Shown here piece by piece: positions 35,709 through 44,379 of a stretch of 64,000 bases of DNA. The first letter of the stretch is position 1, and the number at the start of each line of letters is the position of its first letter. The notes beneath the pieces were generated by a model. It ran no database searches. It worked only from the letters and a program-made list of their open reading frames with translations, and was not told the origin of the DNA. Both the position numbers and the translations under genes were made by a program. This stretch comes from Halostagnicola sp. A-GB9-2. Its GTDB lineage: Archaea > Halobacteriota > Halobacteria > Halobacteriales > Natrialbaceae. Location of the stretch: the NCBI RefSeq assembly GCF_030068615.1, contig NZ_JASJOC010000001.1, positions 558,001 to 622,000 on the forward strand, given 5' to 3'.

Positions 35709-35788
35709 GCCGAAAACGCTTCTATGGGCGGTCTTTCTGGGTCCGAGCGAACCGACATCGACGAGTCTCTCACTCGATTTCGGTGCCG

Positions 35789-35971
35789 TTATCGATTCGC
35801 CGGACGACCGATTTCGGCTCCGTCGTCACTGACGATGGTGATAGTGACTGCACCGCAGTCGCACTCGTAGGCTCGGCGCGTTCCGTCCTCGGTTCGCATC
35901 GAGAGTATCAGTCGGTCTGACTCGAGTGACTGGTCGCAGTGTTCGCACGTACAGGAGAGTTCTTCCAGCAT
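35789..35971 (-). CDS. Small zinc-ribbon-like protein
   Basis: The protein has 60 residues with cysteines paired as C-x-C-x2-C (CTCEHCD, about 6-12) and C-x-C (ECDCG, about 35-39), probably one zinc site. The rest is acidic and polar. The function is unknown; such small zinc proteins are common in haloarchaea. An in-frame start ten codons upstream (36001) is possible but lacks the compact family look. Confidence 0.6.
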   Translation of the reverse strand: MLEELSCTCEHCDQSLESDRLILSMRTEDGTRRAYECDCGAVTITIVSDDGAEIGRPANR

Positions 35972-36301
35972 AGATACGTCTCGTTCAGGAAGGCATGTCA
36001 ATCTCCGCCAACAGGAGAGTGAAAGTGAAAGTAAAACGGAGACGAACTACACGGCTCGAATTAACTATTTGTCACCTGAAAAACGTTACCGCTCCGAACG
36101 GAGACTGACAGTCGGCCAGTAGCTCGAGCGGACTTCGAAACTGACTCGTTCACACGCGCTTCGATAGGCACTCGAAAACGGTTGAGCGTAACCTCATACT
36201 TGGGGTTGATCGACAGTGAGAGAGAAAATTGCTCGCTCGACAGCGTCCGTCATTTATGTGCAATCGCGACCCCCATGCTAGTCCCCAACACACGTTATGG
36301 G

Positions 36302-36326
36302 CCCCCTGCTAACGGTTTTCAGGGGG
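36302..36326 (+). terminator. Strong GC hairpin followed by a T run
   Basis: CCCCCTG (36302-36308) pairs perfectly with CAGGGGG (36320-36326) around an 11-base loop, and TTTT follows directly. It looks like an intrinsic-type terminator on the plus strand. No annotated gene ends just upstream on this strand, so it may close an unannotated short RNA that starts behind the CATTTATG box at 36251. Confidence 0.5.
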
Positions 36327-36329
36327 TTT

Positions 36330-36349
36330 TGTACCGGTACATTTAAATT
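36330..36349 (+). promoter_or_regulatory. Promoter box with 12-bp palindrome at the BRE position
   Basis: The perfect palindrome TGTACCGGTACA (36330-36341) abuts the TATA-like TTTAAATT (36342-36349). This is where TFB would contact DNA, so a bound regulator would block initiation. The next gene starts at 36499, which would give a leader of about 130 bases. A second AATCTTATT box near 36419 could drive it with a shorter leader. Apart from these signals, 35972-36498 contains no convincing gene. Confidence 0.45.
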
Positions 36350-36498
36350 ACGTGCGGCAGTAGTTACAGGTACCAGAACGCCATCGGGGCGCGTATCGCT
36401 CGACGAACGATGACAGGAAATCTTATTCACCGAGATTTCGCAGGTTCTGAGCGTATGCTGTCGCCGATGCGGGAATGGCACAGAAGGTTTACTAACAC

Positions 36499-37380
36499 AT
36501 GGTAGACGAATCCAAAAACATCGAACTCACAGAAGACGACCTCGAAAACAAATCGAAAGGCCAGCTCATCAAGATGGCCGGCCAGCTCCGAGATCGGCGG
36601 AATGATCTCAACCAGATGGCCTCCGAGCGGGCATCCAGCCGCGACGACTTGAACGCAAAGACGCGCGAAAAGGTTGACGAGGCACAGGAACACCGCGAAA
36701 AACGCGACGAGCTCAACGAACAGGTACAAGAGCACAAAGAGAGCCGAAACGAGCTCAACGCGGAAGCGAACAAGCTCTTCGACCGCGTCGAGAAGCTCAA
36801 ATCCGACATGGAACTCGACGAGGGAAAAGACCTCGAGAAGCTCGAAGAAGAGATCGAGCAACTCGAGTTCAAACAGCAGACCGAAGTCCTCTCGAGTGAG
36901 GAAGAACAGGAGCTCATCGAGAAGATCGAGTCCAAACGCGAGGAGTATGCGGAGCGAAAGGACAAGCTCGACCAAAACGACGACCTCGAAGAGCTCGTCG
37001 AAGAGGCAGAGGAAGTGCGTTCGGAGGCCTCCCAGCACCACCAGAAGGTCACCGAACTCGCCGACAAGGCCCAAGAGCACCACAACGAAATGATCGAGGC
37101 CTATCGAGAGGCCGACGACATCCGCGACGAGGCCGACGAGATGCACGAGTCCTTCGTCGAAGCTCAGGAAGCCGCTGACCAGCACCACGAGGACTTCGTC
37201 CGCGTTCAAAAGCGCCTGCGCGAACTCGACAAGAAAGAGGAAAAAGAGCGCAAGTCCCAGCGGGACAAGAAAAAAGAGGAGGCCAAGGAGGAAGCCGAGG
37301 AGATCTACCAGAAGTTCAAGGAAGGAGAGACTCTCGACACCGAGGACCTCATGAAACTCCAGAAGACCGGCCTGCTCTAA
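36499..37380 (+). CDS. Long coiled-coil protein (COG1340-like)
   Basis: The protein has 293 residues and is almost wholly alpha-helical coiled coil, Glu/Lys-rich and without membrane segment. Segments such as LFDRVEKLKSDMELDEGKDLEKLEEEI (about 92-118, partly quoted) and KKEEAKEEAEEIYQKFKEGE follow the pattern of archaeal COG1340 proteins, whose role is unknown. The short globular end (TEDLMKLQKTGLL) is conserved-looking. It was sometimes misannotated as a phosphoserine phosphatase. Its proximity to smc/scpA is suggestive only. Confidence 0.8.
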   Translation: MVDESKNIELTEDDLENKSKGQLIKMAGQLRDRRNDLNQMASERASSRDDLNAKTREKVDEAQEHREKRDELNEQVQEHKESRNELNAEANKLFDRVEKLKSDMELDEGKDLEKLEEEIEQLEFKQQTEVLSSEEEQELIEKIESKREEYAERKDKLDQNDDLEELVEEAEEVRSEASQHHQKVTELADKAQEHHNEMIEAYREADDIRDEADEMHESFVEAQEAADQHHEDFVRVQKRLRELDKKEEKERKSQRDKKKEEAKEEAEEIYQKFKEGETLDTEDLMKLQKTGLL

Positions 37381-37629
37381 CGACGTCGCCTTCCCGCGTT
37401 TCGTTTTGCGGATTTCCGTTCATTTTGTCTTTCCGTCGACTCCCGGTCCTCGAGCCGCGGCTCTCGATTCGCTTCGCTGGGGCGTCGATCTCGAGTCCGG
37501 TAAGCCACACTTGTTGGTCTCGAGTTTAGCAAGTCACGTTGCTGGCCTCGAATCGCTCTCTTCGGCGTTCGGAACGAACGCGCAGTTGACGGGTGATGAT
37601 TTTTGCGTCTCGTTTCCGTCGGAGAATCC

Positions 37630-38115
37630 ATGAGCGAAGCGAACGGTCCGTCGCGCCGTCGGCCGTTCTTCCTTGCCGGAGTGACCGTGGGCATCGGATT
37701 CGGTGCGGTACTCGACGTGATCATCTTTCATCTCACCTTTCAGACTCATCACCTGTTTTCGGGATTCTACGATCCCTACAGCTACGACGGGCTTCGAACG
37801 AACGTCATGTTCGACGGCGTGTTTTTGCTCGCGATGGTCGCGGTAACGGCACTGGGTCTCGGGATGGTGTGGCGGGTCGTAAACCGCACCGACGAGGCGC
37901 TTTCGACGCTGTTTCTCCTCGGATCGATCGTCGTCGGCATGGGACTGTTCAACCTCGTCGACGGCGTGGTAAGTCACGAAGTGTTGGATCTGCACAACGT
38001 CGTCCACGGCACGGAGGCCTGGAACCTCCCCTGGATCGTCGTAAGCGTGCTCATGCTGGCCCTCGGATTCGTCCTCCTCAAAGTGGCAGGTGATCACCGC
38101 CGCGGTTCGAATTGA
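37630..38115 (+). CDS. DUF2243 membrane protein
   Basis: The protein has 161 residues with four predicted transmembrane helices (about 12-35, 62-85, 95-115, 132-152). It carries the DUF2243 pattern: GIGFGAVLDVIIFHLTFQTHH near the start and LFNLVDGVVSHEVLDLHNV in the middle. Conserved His and Asp residues within helices suggest metal or heme contact, but the function is unknown. ATG 37630 was chosen over 37603. Confidence 0.82.
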   Translation: MSEANGPSRRRPFFLAGVTVGIGFGAVLDVIIFHLTFQTHHLFSGFYDPYSYDGLRTNVMFDGVFLLAMVAVTALGLGMVWRVVNRTDEALSTLFLLGSIVVGMGLFNLVDGVVSHEVLDLHNVVHGTEAWNLPWIVVSVLMLALGFVLLKVAGDHRRGSN

Positions 38116-38297
38116 GTTCCGACGCGAACGACGGTCTCGTGGTCTGGCTCGCACCACGTTCACCACAACCAGCAACAGGTCGTCACAAGAGCGTGTTCAC
38201 GCCATCAGAGGCGATCCGATATCGAGCCACAACTCCTGCCAATACGAGTATGCTTGTCTGACGTACGTTTATGTATCCGGACCAACCCCTAGTTGGT

Positions 38298-38636
38298 ATG
38301 TCGAAAAACCGCGTCGAGAAGCTGGAATCGACGGTTGCGGAACTCGAGTCGACGGTCGAAGGACTCACCGAAGAGCTCGTCGAATCGAAAGAGCGCATCC
38401 GCGTCCTCGAGGCCGAACTGGACACAGAAACGCCGACGCGAGCCGCCTCGAGACGGACGAGCCGGAAGGGAGAAGCATCGTCGGAGGAGCCGGCGTCGGA
38501 CGAAATGATAGACGCCGAGGCGGCGGAGGCTGAGGCCGCAAACGCCGAGGCCAACTCGGAAGCAGAATCGACCGACGCCGATTCCGGCGAGGACGAAGCG
38601 GAAGACTCAGGTAGCGACGACATTATCGTCGCATAA
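38298..38636 (+). CDS. Small coiled-coil protein preceding smc (DUF7518-like)
   Basis: The protein has 112 residues. Residues 1-45 are a leucine-rich coiled coil (VEKLESTVAELESTVEGLTEE), and the rest is a disordered acidic Ala/Glu/Ser tail ending in DDIIVA. Small coiled-coil genes of this type commonly sit just before smc in haloarchaea, so a role with the condensin complex is possible but unproven. It ends 108 bases before smc. Confidence 0.72.
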   Translation: MSKNRVEKLESTVAELESTVEGLTEELVESKERIRVLEAELDTETPTRAASRRTSRKGEASSEEPASDEMIDAEAAEAEAANAEANSEAESTDADSGEDEAEDSGSDDIIVA

Positions 38637-38744
38637 CAACAGATTCCTGCGACCGCTCGCGAGAAGCGGTCACGGTCCGACCGGTACGGATAATCGCCGT
38701 GATTTCTCGCCGAGGGAGGTCAACTATGGAGGTTTCGCAAGACG

Positions 38745-41700
38745 ATGTATATTAAGGAACTCGTTCTGGACGGCTTCAAGAGCTTCGGCCGAAAAACGAA
38801 GATCCCGTTCTACGAGGACTTTACCGTTATTACCGGTCCGAACGGCTCCGGTAAGTCGAACATCATCGACGCCGTCCTCTTTGCACTCGGGCTCGCTCGA
38901 ACGCGCGGTATCCGCGCCGAGAAACTGACCGATCTCATCTACAATCCCGGTCACGAAGGCGGCGACAACAGCGCCGGCCCCCGCGAGGCGACCGTAGAGG
39001 TAATCCTCGACAACTCCGACGACACCCTCGAGCGCTCGCAGGTCGTCAACGCGGCAGGAAGCGACGACGTCGGTGACTGCAAGGAAGTTCGAATCCGCAG
39101 GCGCGTCAAGGAGACCGAGGACAACTACTACTCTTATTACTACCTGAACGATCGCTCGGTCAACCTCTCGGATATTCAGGACTTACTCGCACAAGCGGGC
39201 GTCACGCCGGAGGGGTACAACGTCGTCATGCAGGGCGACGTCACCGAGATCATCAACATGACGCCCTACAACCGGCGGGGGATTATCGACGAAATCGCCG
39301 GCGTCGCCGAGTTCGACGCGAAAAAAGAGGACGCCTTCGAAGAGCTAGAGGTCGTCCAGGAGCGAATCGACGAAGCCGAACTCCGTATCGAGGAAAAGCG
39401 CGAGCGCCTCGCACAGCTCGAGGACGAGCGCCAGACCGCCCTTCGCTACCGACGACTCCGCCGCGAGAAAGAGGAGTTCGAAGGCTACCGGAAGGCCAGC
39501 GAACTCGAGGAAAAACGCGAGGAACTCGAGAACGTCCAGGAACGGGTCGACGGACTCGAAGGCGACCTCGAGGACCTCCAGCGCGAACTCGATGAGCGAC
39601 AGGGCAAGGTCGTCCGTCTACAGGAGGACCTCGAGGATTTAAACGCCGAAATTGAGCGCAAGGGAGAGGACGAGCAGTTGCGCATCAAAAGCGAGATCGA
39701 GGAGGTCAAAGGCGATATCTCCCGACTTGAGGACAAGATCGAGTCCAGCGAGGACCAGATCCAGTCGGCCGAATCCGATCGGCGCGAGGCGTTCGTCCAG
39801 ATCGACCGCAAACAGGAGCAAGTCGAGGATCTCACGAGCGAGATGCGCGAGCATAAACTCGAGAAGGCCTCGATCAAGTCCGAGGTTCAGGAACGCGAAG
39901 CCGAACGCGAGGAACTCCAAGCCGAGATCGACGCCGTCGACACGGAGTACGACGAGGTCAAAGCCGAACTGCAAGAGCGAAAGGAAGCACTCGAGGACGA
40001 AAAGACGGAGAAAAACGACCTTCAGCGCGAGCAGGATCGCCTGCTTGACGAAGCGCGCCGGCGTTCGAACGCGATCAGTGAGAAAGAAGAAACGATCGAG
40101 GAGACCGAAGACGAACTCCCCGAACTCGAGAGCCAGCGATCGGATCTCGAACGAGAACTCGAGAAGGCCGAAAAGAATCGGAAGAGCATTGAGGGCGTCG
40201 TCGAGGATCTCAAAGGCGAGAAACGGCGTCTGCAGGATGATCTCGACGACCTCGACGACGATATTCAGGCTAAACAGGCCGAGTACGCCGAACTCGAGGC
40301 GAACGCGGGCGAGAGCGGCGACTCCTCGTTCGGCCGTGCCGTCACGACAATTCTCAATTCGGGAATTGACGGCTTACACGGCGCGGTCGCCCAGCTAGGG
40401 ACGGTATCCGGCGAGTACGCCACGGCCTGTGAGACCGCCGCGGGCGGCCGACTCGCGAACGTGGTCGTCGACGACGACGTGATCGGCCAGCAGTGTATCG
40501 AGTACCTCAAATCCCGAAACGCCGGCCGGGCGACATTTCTGCCGATCACGAAGATGCGCGAACGCAACCTGCCGAGCGCACCGTCGGACCCCGGTATCGT
40601 CGGCTTCGCGTACGACCTCGTCGACTTCGACGACCAGTACGCCGGCATCTTCTCGTACGTCCTCGGCGACACCCTCGTCGTCGAAGACATCGAAACAGCC
40701 CGCTCGTACATGGGCGACTACCGGATGGTCACCCTCGACGGCGACCTCGTCGAGAAAAGCGGCGCGATGACTGGCGGCTCGCGAAAGGGCTCGCGGTACT
40801 CCTTTTCGGGCGGCGGCAAGGGCCAACTCGAGCGGGTCGCAAAGCAGATCACCGAGTTGCAAGACGAACGCGAATCGGTTCGCGAGGAGCTTCGGGGCGT
40901 CGAGGACCGACTCGACGACGCCCGAGACCGTCAGACGGACGCCAAAGACGAAGTGCGCTCGATCGAGTCGAAACTCGAGGGTATCGACGACAGTCGGGAA
41001 GACCTCGAGGACGACATCGATCGCCTCGAGGACGAACTCGAGGAGTTGCGCGAAGAACGCGAGTCCGTCGACGAGCGGATGACCGAGATCTCCGAAGAGA
41101 TCGAGACACAACAGGCCGATATCGAGGAGATCGAAGCGGATATCGACGAGCTCGAATCCGAACTCGCGGACTCGAAGATTCCGGAACTCACCGCCCAGAT
41201 CGAGGAACTCGACGGCGAGATCGACGAGCGCGAGGACAAGATCGACGAGCTCGACGGGAAACTCAACGAACTCGAACTCGAGAAGCAGTACGCCGAGGAC
41301 GCGATCGAGGACCTCCACGACGATATCGAGGAGGCCCAGAACCGTAGGGCCGAACACGAGGTAAAAATCGAGGAGTTCGAGGAGCAAATCGAGGACAAAC
41401 GCGGCGTCCTCGAGGCAAAACGCGAAGCAGTCGAGGAACTCGAAGAAGAGCTCACCGAACTCAAGGAGGATCGCCGTGAGCTCAAAGACGAACTCGGCGA
41501 CGCGAAGACGGACCGCGATCAACAACAGGATCGAGTCAACACCGTCGAGAGCAAACTCGAGGACAACCGCGAGCGGGCGGACGATCTCGAGTGGGAACTC
41601 GAAGCGCTTGAGGAGGAGGTCGGCGACTACGATCCCGAAGACGTTCCGGACCACGAGACCGTTATCGAGATGATCGAACTGCTCGAGTCGGATATGGAAG

Positions 41701-42317
41701 CACTCGAACCGGTCAACATGCTCGCGATCGACGAGTACGACGAGGTTCGAGACGATCTCGAGCGTATCGAAGAAGGAAGAGACACGCTAGTCGAGGAGGC
41801 CGACGGCATTCGCGAGCGGATCGAACAGTACGAATCTCAGAAGAAACGGACGTTCATGGATGCCTATGAGTCGATCGCCGAACACTTTACGGACATCTTC
41901 GAGAAGCTCTCGGAGGGGACTGGCTCGTTGCACCTCGAGAACGAGGAAGACCCCTTCGAGGACGGGTTGACGATGAAAGCTCAGCCGGGCGACAAGCCGA
42001 TCCAGCGCCTCGACGCGATGTCCGGCGGGGAGAAGTCCCTGACCGCGCTGGCCTTTATCTTCGCGATTCAGCGACACAACCCCGCGCCGTTCTACGCGCT
42101 CGACGAGATCGACGCCTTCCTCGACGCGGTCAACGCCGAACGCGTCGGACAGATGGTCGACGAACTCGCGGGCGAGGCCCAGTTCGTCGTGGTCTCTCAC
42201 CGCTCGGCGATGCTCGACCGCTCCGAGCGGGCGATCGGCGTGACGATGCAACAGGACAACGTGAGCGCGGTGACGGGTATCGACCTGAGCGCCGAGGAGG
42301 TGCCGGCGGATGACTAA
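38745..42317 (+). CDS. smc: Chromosome segregation protein Smc
   Basis: The protein has 1190 residues with full SMC architecture: Walker A GPNGSGKSN (31-39), coiled coil (about 170-510), hinge (about 520-680, with GLHGAVAQLGTV and MTGGSRKGSR), the returning coiled coil, and the C-terminal head with signature MSGGEKSLTALAF and Walker B ALDEIDAFLD. It forms a dimer that compacts and segregates chromosomes with the kleisin ScpA. The stop codon lies inside the start of scpA (eight-base overlap), giving coupled translation. Confidence 0.96.
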   Translation: MYIKELVLDGFKSFGRKTKIPFYEDFTVITGPNGSGKSNIIDAVLFALGLARTRGIRAEKLTDLIYNPGHEGGDNSAGPREATVEVILDNSDDTLERSQVVNAAGSDDVGDCKEVRIRRRVKETEDNYYSYYYLNDRSVNLSDIQDLLAQAGVTPEGYNVVMQGDVTEIINMTPYNRRGIIDEIAGVAEFDAKKEDAFEELEVVQERIDEAELRIEEKRERLAQLEDERQTALRYRRLRREKEEFEGYRKASELEEKREELENVQERVDGLEGDLEDLQRELDERQGKVVRLQEDLEDLNAEIERKGEDEQLRIKSEIEEVKGDISRLEDKIESSEDQIQSAESDRREAFVQIDRKQEQVEDLTSEMREHKLEKASIKSEVQEREAEREELQAEIDAVDTEYDEVKAELQERKEALEDEKTEKNDLQREQDRLLDEARRRSNAISEKEETIEETEDELPELESQRSDLERELEKAEKNRKSIEGVVEDLKGEKRRLQDDLDDLDDDIQAKQAEYAELEANAGESGDSSFGRAVTTILNSGIDGLHGAVAQLGTVSGEYATACETAAGGRLANVVVDDDVIGQQCIEYLKSRNAGRATFLPITKMRERNLPSAPSDPGIVGFAYDLVDFDDQYAGIFSYVLGDTLVVEDIETARSYMGDYRMVTLDGDLVEKSGAMTGGSRKGSRYSFSGGGKGQLERVAKQITELQDERESVREELRGVEDRLDDARDRQTDAKDEVRSIESKLEGIDDSREDLEDDIDRLEDELEELREERESVDERMTEISEEIETQQADIEEIEADIDELESELADSKIPELTAQIEELDGEIDEREDKIDELDGKLNELELEKQYAEDAIEDLHDDIEEAQNRRAEHEVKIEEFEEQIEDKRGVLEAKREAVEELEEELTELKEDRRELKDELGDAKTDRDQQQDRVNTVESKLEDNRERADDLEWELEALEEEVGDYDPEDVPDHETVIEMIELLESDMEALEPVNMLAIDEYDEVRDDLERIEEGRDTLVEEADGIRERIEQYESQKKRTFMDAYESIAEHFTDIFEKLSEGTGSLHLENEEDPFEDGLTMKAQPGDKPIQRLDAMSGGEKSLTALAFIFAIQRHNPAPFYALDEIDAFLDAVNAERVGQMVDELAGEAQFVVVSHRSAMLDRSERAIGVTMQQDNVSAVTGIDLSAEEVPADD

Positions 42318-43326
42318 GGGCGGAAGGGATAGAGAACGTGAATCCGACTCCGGCTCTCCGGACGACGATATTCCACTGAATATCGCGGGCCACGAAGAAC
42401 GCAAGCGCTCGAGCGACTCCGCGGATGACGACGTTTTTTCGTTCAGCGAAGAAGCGGCGGCTGGAGACGACCTAACGGAGAGCGACGTCCTCGAGAGCTC
42501 CGCCCAGCGTGGCGAAGAGCAGGACGACGATGACGATGAAGTCGAACCCGTCGAACTCCTGGTCCAACTCGCCAAAGACGGCGAGATCGACCCGTGGGAT
42601 ATCGACATCGTCGCCGTGACCGACAAGTTCCTCGAGGTGCTCGACGAGGCGGACCTCCGGACGTCGGGTCGGGCGCTGTTTTACGCGAGCGTGCTCCTGC
42701 GGATGAAAAGCGACGAACTGTTCTCGCCTGACGAGCCCGACGAGGAGGAACTGCCGCCGTGGGAAGCTCCCTTCGCGGACGACGGCCCCGCCGAAGACCA
42801 CGAACCCGGCTTCGACCCCATCGAGAGCCTCGAGGCCGAGATGGATCGACGCCTCGAGCGCAAGTCCGCCCGCGGGAAGCCGGAGACGCTCGACGAGCTC
42901 GTTCGGGAGCTTCGAGACGCCGAACGGGGCACCTGGTGGAAGGAATCTCGAAGCTACGACACGAGCGACTCGCCCAGCGGCTACGATCGCGGGATGCAAG
43001 AGCTGAGCTACCACTCGGGCGACGACTTTCGGGTCGACGACGAGCCGACCGCCGGCGACGTAACCCACACCACCCACGAGGAGGACATCGAGGACGTGAT
43101 CGAGGACGTCGAAAGCGTCCTCGAGACCCAATACGAGAACGGCCGGGAGGAAGTGTTGTACGCCGAAATCGACGAAACCGGCGGCTCTCGAGTCATGACC
43201 TACCTCGCATTGTTGTTTTTGGCGCATCGAGGGAGCGTGGTTCTCGAGCAGGACGAACTGTTCGGCGACCTCTGGATCCAGCAAGCGGGCGTGGAAGCGG
43301 AGCCGAGTGAAGCGATTGCGGACTAG
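42310..43326 (+). CDS. scpA: Segregation and condensation protein ScpA (kleisin)
   Basis: The protein has 338 residues. An acidic disordered N-terminus (about 1-70) is followed by the kleisin N-domain (VELLVQLAKDGEIDPWDIDIVAV) that contacts the Smc neck. A long variable linker precedes a C-terminal winged helix (SRVMTYLALLFLAHRGSVVLEQDELFGD, quoted in part) that binds the Smc head. It follows smc with an eight-base overlap. No scpB is adjacent; the partner, if any, is elsewhere. Confidence 0.93.
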   Translation: MTKGGRDRERESDSGSPDDDIPLNIAGHEERKRSSDSADDDVFSFSEEAAAGDDLTESDVLESSAQRGEEQDDDDDEVEPVELLVQLAKDGEIDPWDIDIVAVTDKFLEVLDEADLRTSGRALFYASVLLRMKSDELFSPDEPDEEELPPWEAPFADDGPAEDHEPGFDPIESLEAEMDRRLERKSARGKPETLDELVRELRDAERGTWWKESRSYDTSDSPSGYDRGMQELSYHSGDDFRVDDEPTAGDVTHTTHEEDIEDVIEDVESVLETQYENGREEVLYAEIDETGGSRVMTYLALLFLAHRGSVVLEQDELFGDLWIQQAGVEAEPSEAIAD

Positions 43327-43403
43327 TCGCTTCGGTAGCCGTTTTTAGAGGGTGACGTTCCTATTCGGATCCCAATTTCTGAGTGAAGTACTGAAAGGGG
43401 TTT

Positions 43404-43602
43404 CCGCACCGTGATGGCTACGCTACGTGCGGTGGTGCGCACTGCTCGCGGGTCGCGATAGCGATCCGCGAGTGAAACTGCACGAGGGATGAGTGAGCGG
43501 AGCGTCGCGGAACAGCGAACGGCGAAGTCGTTCGAAACGGCCTGCCGTTTCGTGACTGAGCGAATCACAGATTCGCGAGGTCCGCGAGATCAGAGATCTC
43601 GC
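43404..43602. repeat. Cluster of five short hairpins in a gene-free region
   Basis: Five inverted repeats occur in 200 bases: CCGCAC/GTGCGG (43404-43432), CTCGCGGGTCGC/GCGATCCGCGAG (43445-43472, one mismatch), CGAAACGG/CCGTTTCG (43533-43552), GCGAATC/GATTCGC (43560-43576) and GCGAGATC/GATCTCGC (43584-43602). The whole interval 43327-43765 has no convincing gene. Such clusters often mark ends of mobile elements in haloarchaea. Confidence 0.6.
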
Positions 43603-43765
43603 TTGATGACGAAAGACGCGAGCATCTTTCGAACCACCGTGAGCCTGCGAGCGAGCGAATCGGCTGGGGAGGATGTGGAAATTCCTGTTGCCAGCGTTCG
43701 TCTTGTTGTCCAACGCAGCAGCACTTCCCGTAGACACATTATTCCCCACCTGAAACAATAGTTAT

Positions 43766-43921
43766 ATGACACTACAGGGCGTAATGGCAAATGGAAGCCA
43801 ACACTCCACGGAAGGGGGCGTTCGTATTGAAATGCCCTGGGTGGTAAGAGCACCCGAGACGTGGCTTCCGAACCCGTCAAGGGTCAGTTGCCATGATACG
43901 ATTGCTTCTCCGCGGGCTTAA
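43766..43921 (+). ncRNA. Compact structured element; possible RNA or solo IS200/IS605 end
   Basis: Nested stems are directly visible. P1 is ATGGCAA (43784-43790) with TTGCCAT (43888-43894). P2 is GGAAGCCA (43793-43800) with TGGCTTCC (43862-43869). Inside P2, GGGCGTT pairs with AATGCCC (43816-43837) and GGGTG with CACCC (43839-43855). Between the P2 and P1 3' arms, ACCC pairs with GGGT (43872-43884). A GTTATAT box lies at 43761-43767. A 51-codon open frame (43766-43921) covers the same bases but has unbiased third positions. It may be a free RNA or a remnant right end of an IS200/IS605-type element whose scaffold RNA folds like this. The strand is uncertain. Confidence 0.45.
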
Positions 43922-43986
43922 ACATCCCGTCCGACAGACTCGTAGTATAACAACCAGAAACGGCACTCGGAAACGGACAAGCGGTT

Positions 43987-44379
43987 CTAGGCGTCTCGGT
44001 CCGCCGCTTCGAGTAAGATGACCGCTCCCCCGAGCAAGGCGACGTTCTTCAGGAAATTGGTCTTGTTCGCCTGCCGCTCCTCGCCCTCCATGGTCCAGAA
44101 GTCGTGGATCGACGGCGTGGTGGTCAAAAAGAAGACGATCAGCGCACCGGCGGACACTCGAGGGAATTTCCAAAGCAGGATGCCGAGATTCGCCACGAAG
44201 AGCATGCCGGTCACGAACGGAACCAGGAGGTCCGGAACCGGAACGCCCTTCGCTCGAGCGACCTCGACGCGCTTTTCGTTGTTCTTGAATCCATCGACGG
44301 CCATGTACGCGAGGATGCCGCCGTACAGCGCCCGGCCGAGGGCCGACGGCGGCTCACTCGAGGAGCCGGGATCGGACAC
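43987..44379 (-). CDS. DoxX family membrane protein
   Basis: The protein has 130 residues and four hydrophobic helices (about 13-30, 50-72, 75-95, 106-122). It has the DoxX pattern near VPVPDLLVPFVTGMLFVANLGILLW, quoted in part. DoxX-like proteins occur with oxidoreductases and redox systems; no precise function can be given. It starts with GTG immediately after the TGA of the Asp-box protein gene (TGA-GTG, no gap), so it is the second gene of that operon. Confidence 0.75.
   Translation of the reverse strand: MSDPGSSSEPPSALGRALYGGILAYMAVDGFKNNEKRVEVARAKGVPVPDLLVPFVTGMLFVANLGILLWKFPRVSAGALIVFFLTTTPSIHDFWTMEGEERQANKTNFLKNVALLGGAVILLEAADRDA

Noticed and set aside
36297-36413. 38-codon frame beginning MGPLLTVFRG
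   Set aside because: It runs through a terminator-like hairpin and a promoter box; base constraints there are better explained by those signals.
43489-43761. 90-codon frame in the hairpin cluster
   Set aside because: It covers three palindromes and gives a Ser/Arg-rich translation without similarity.
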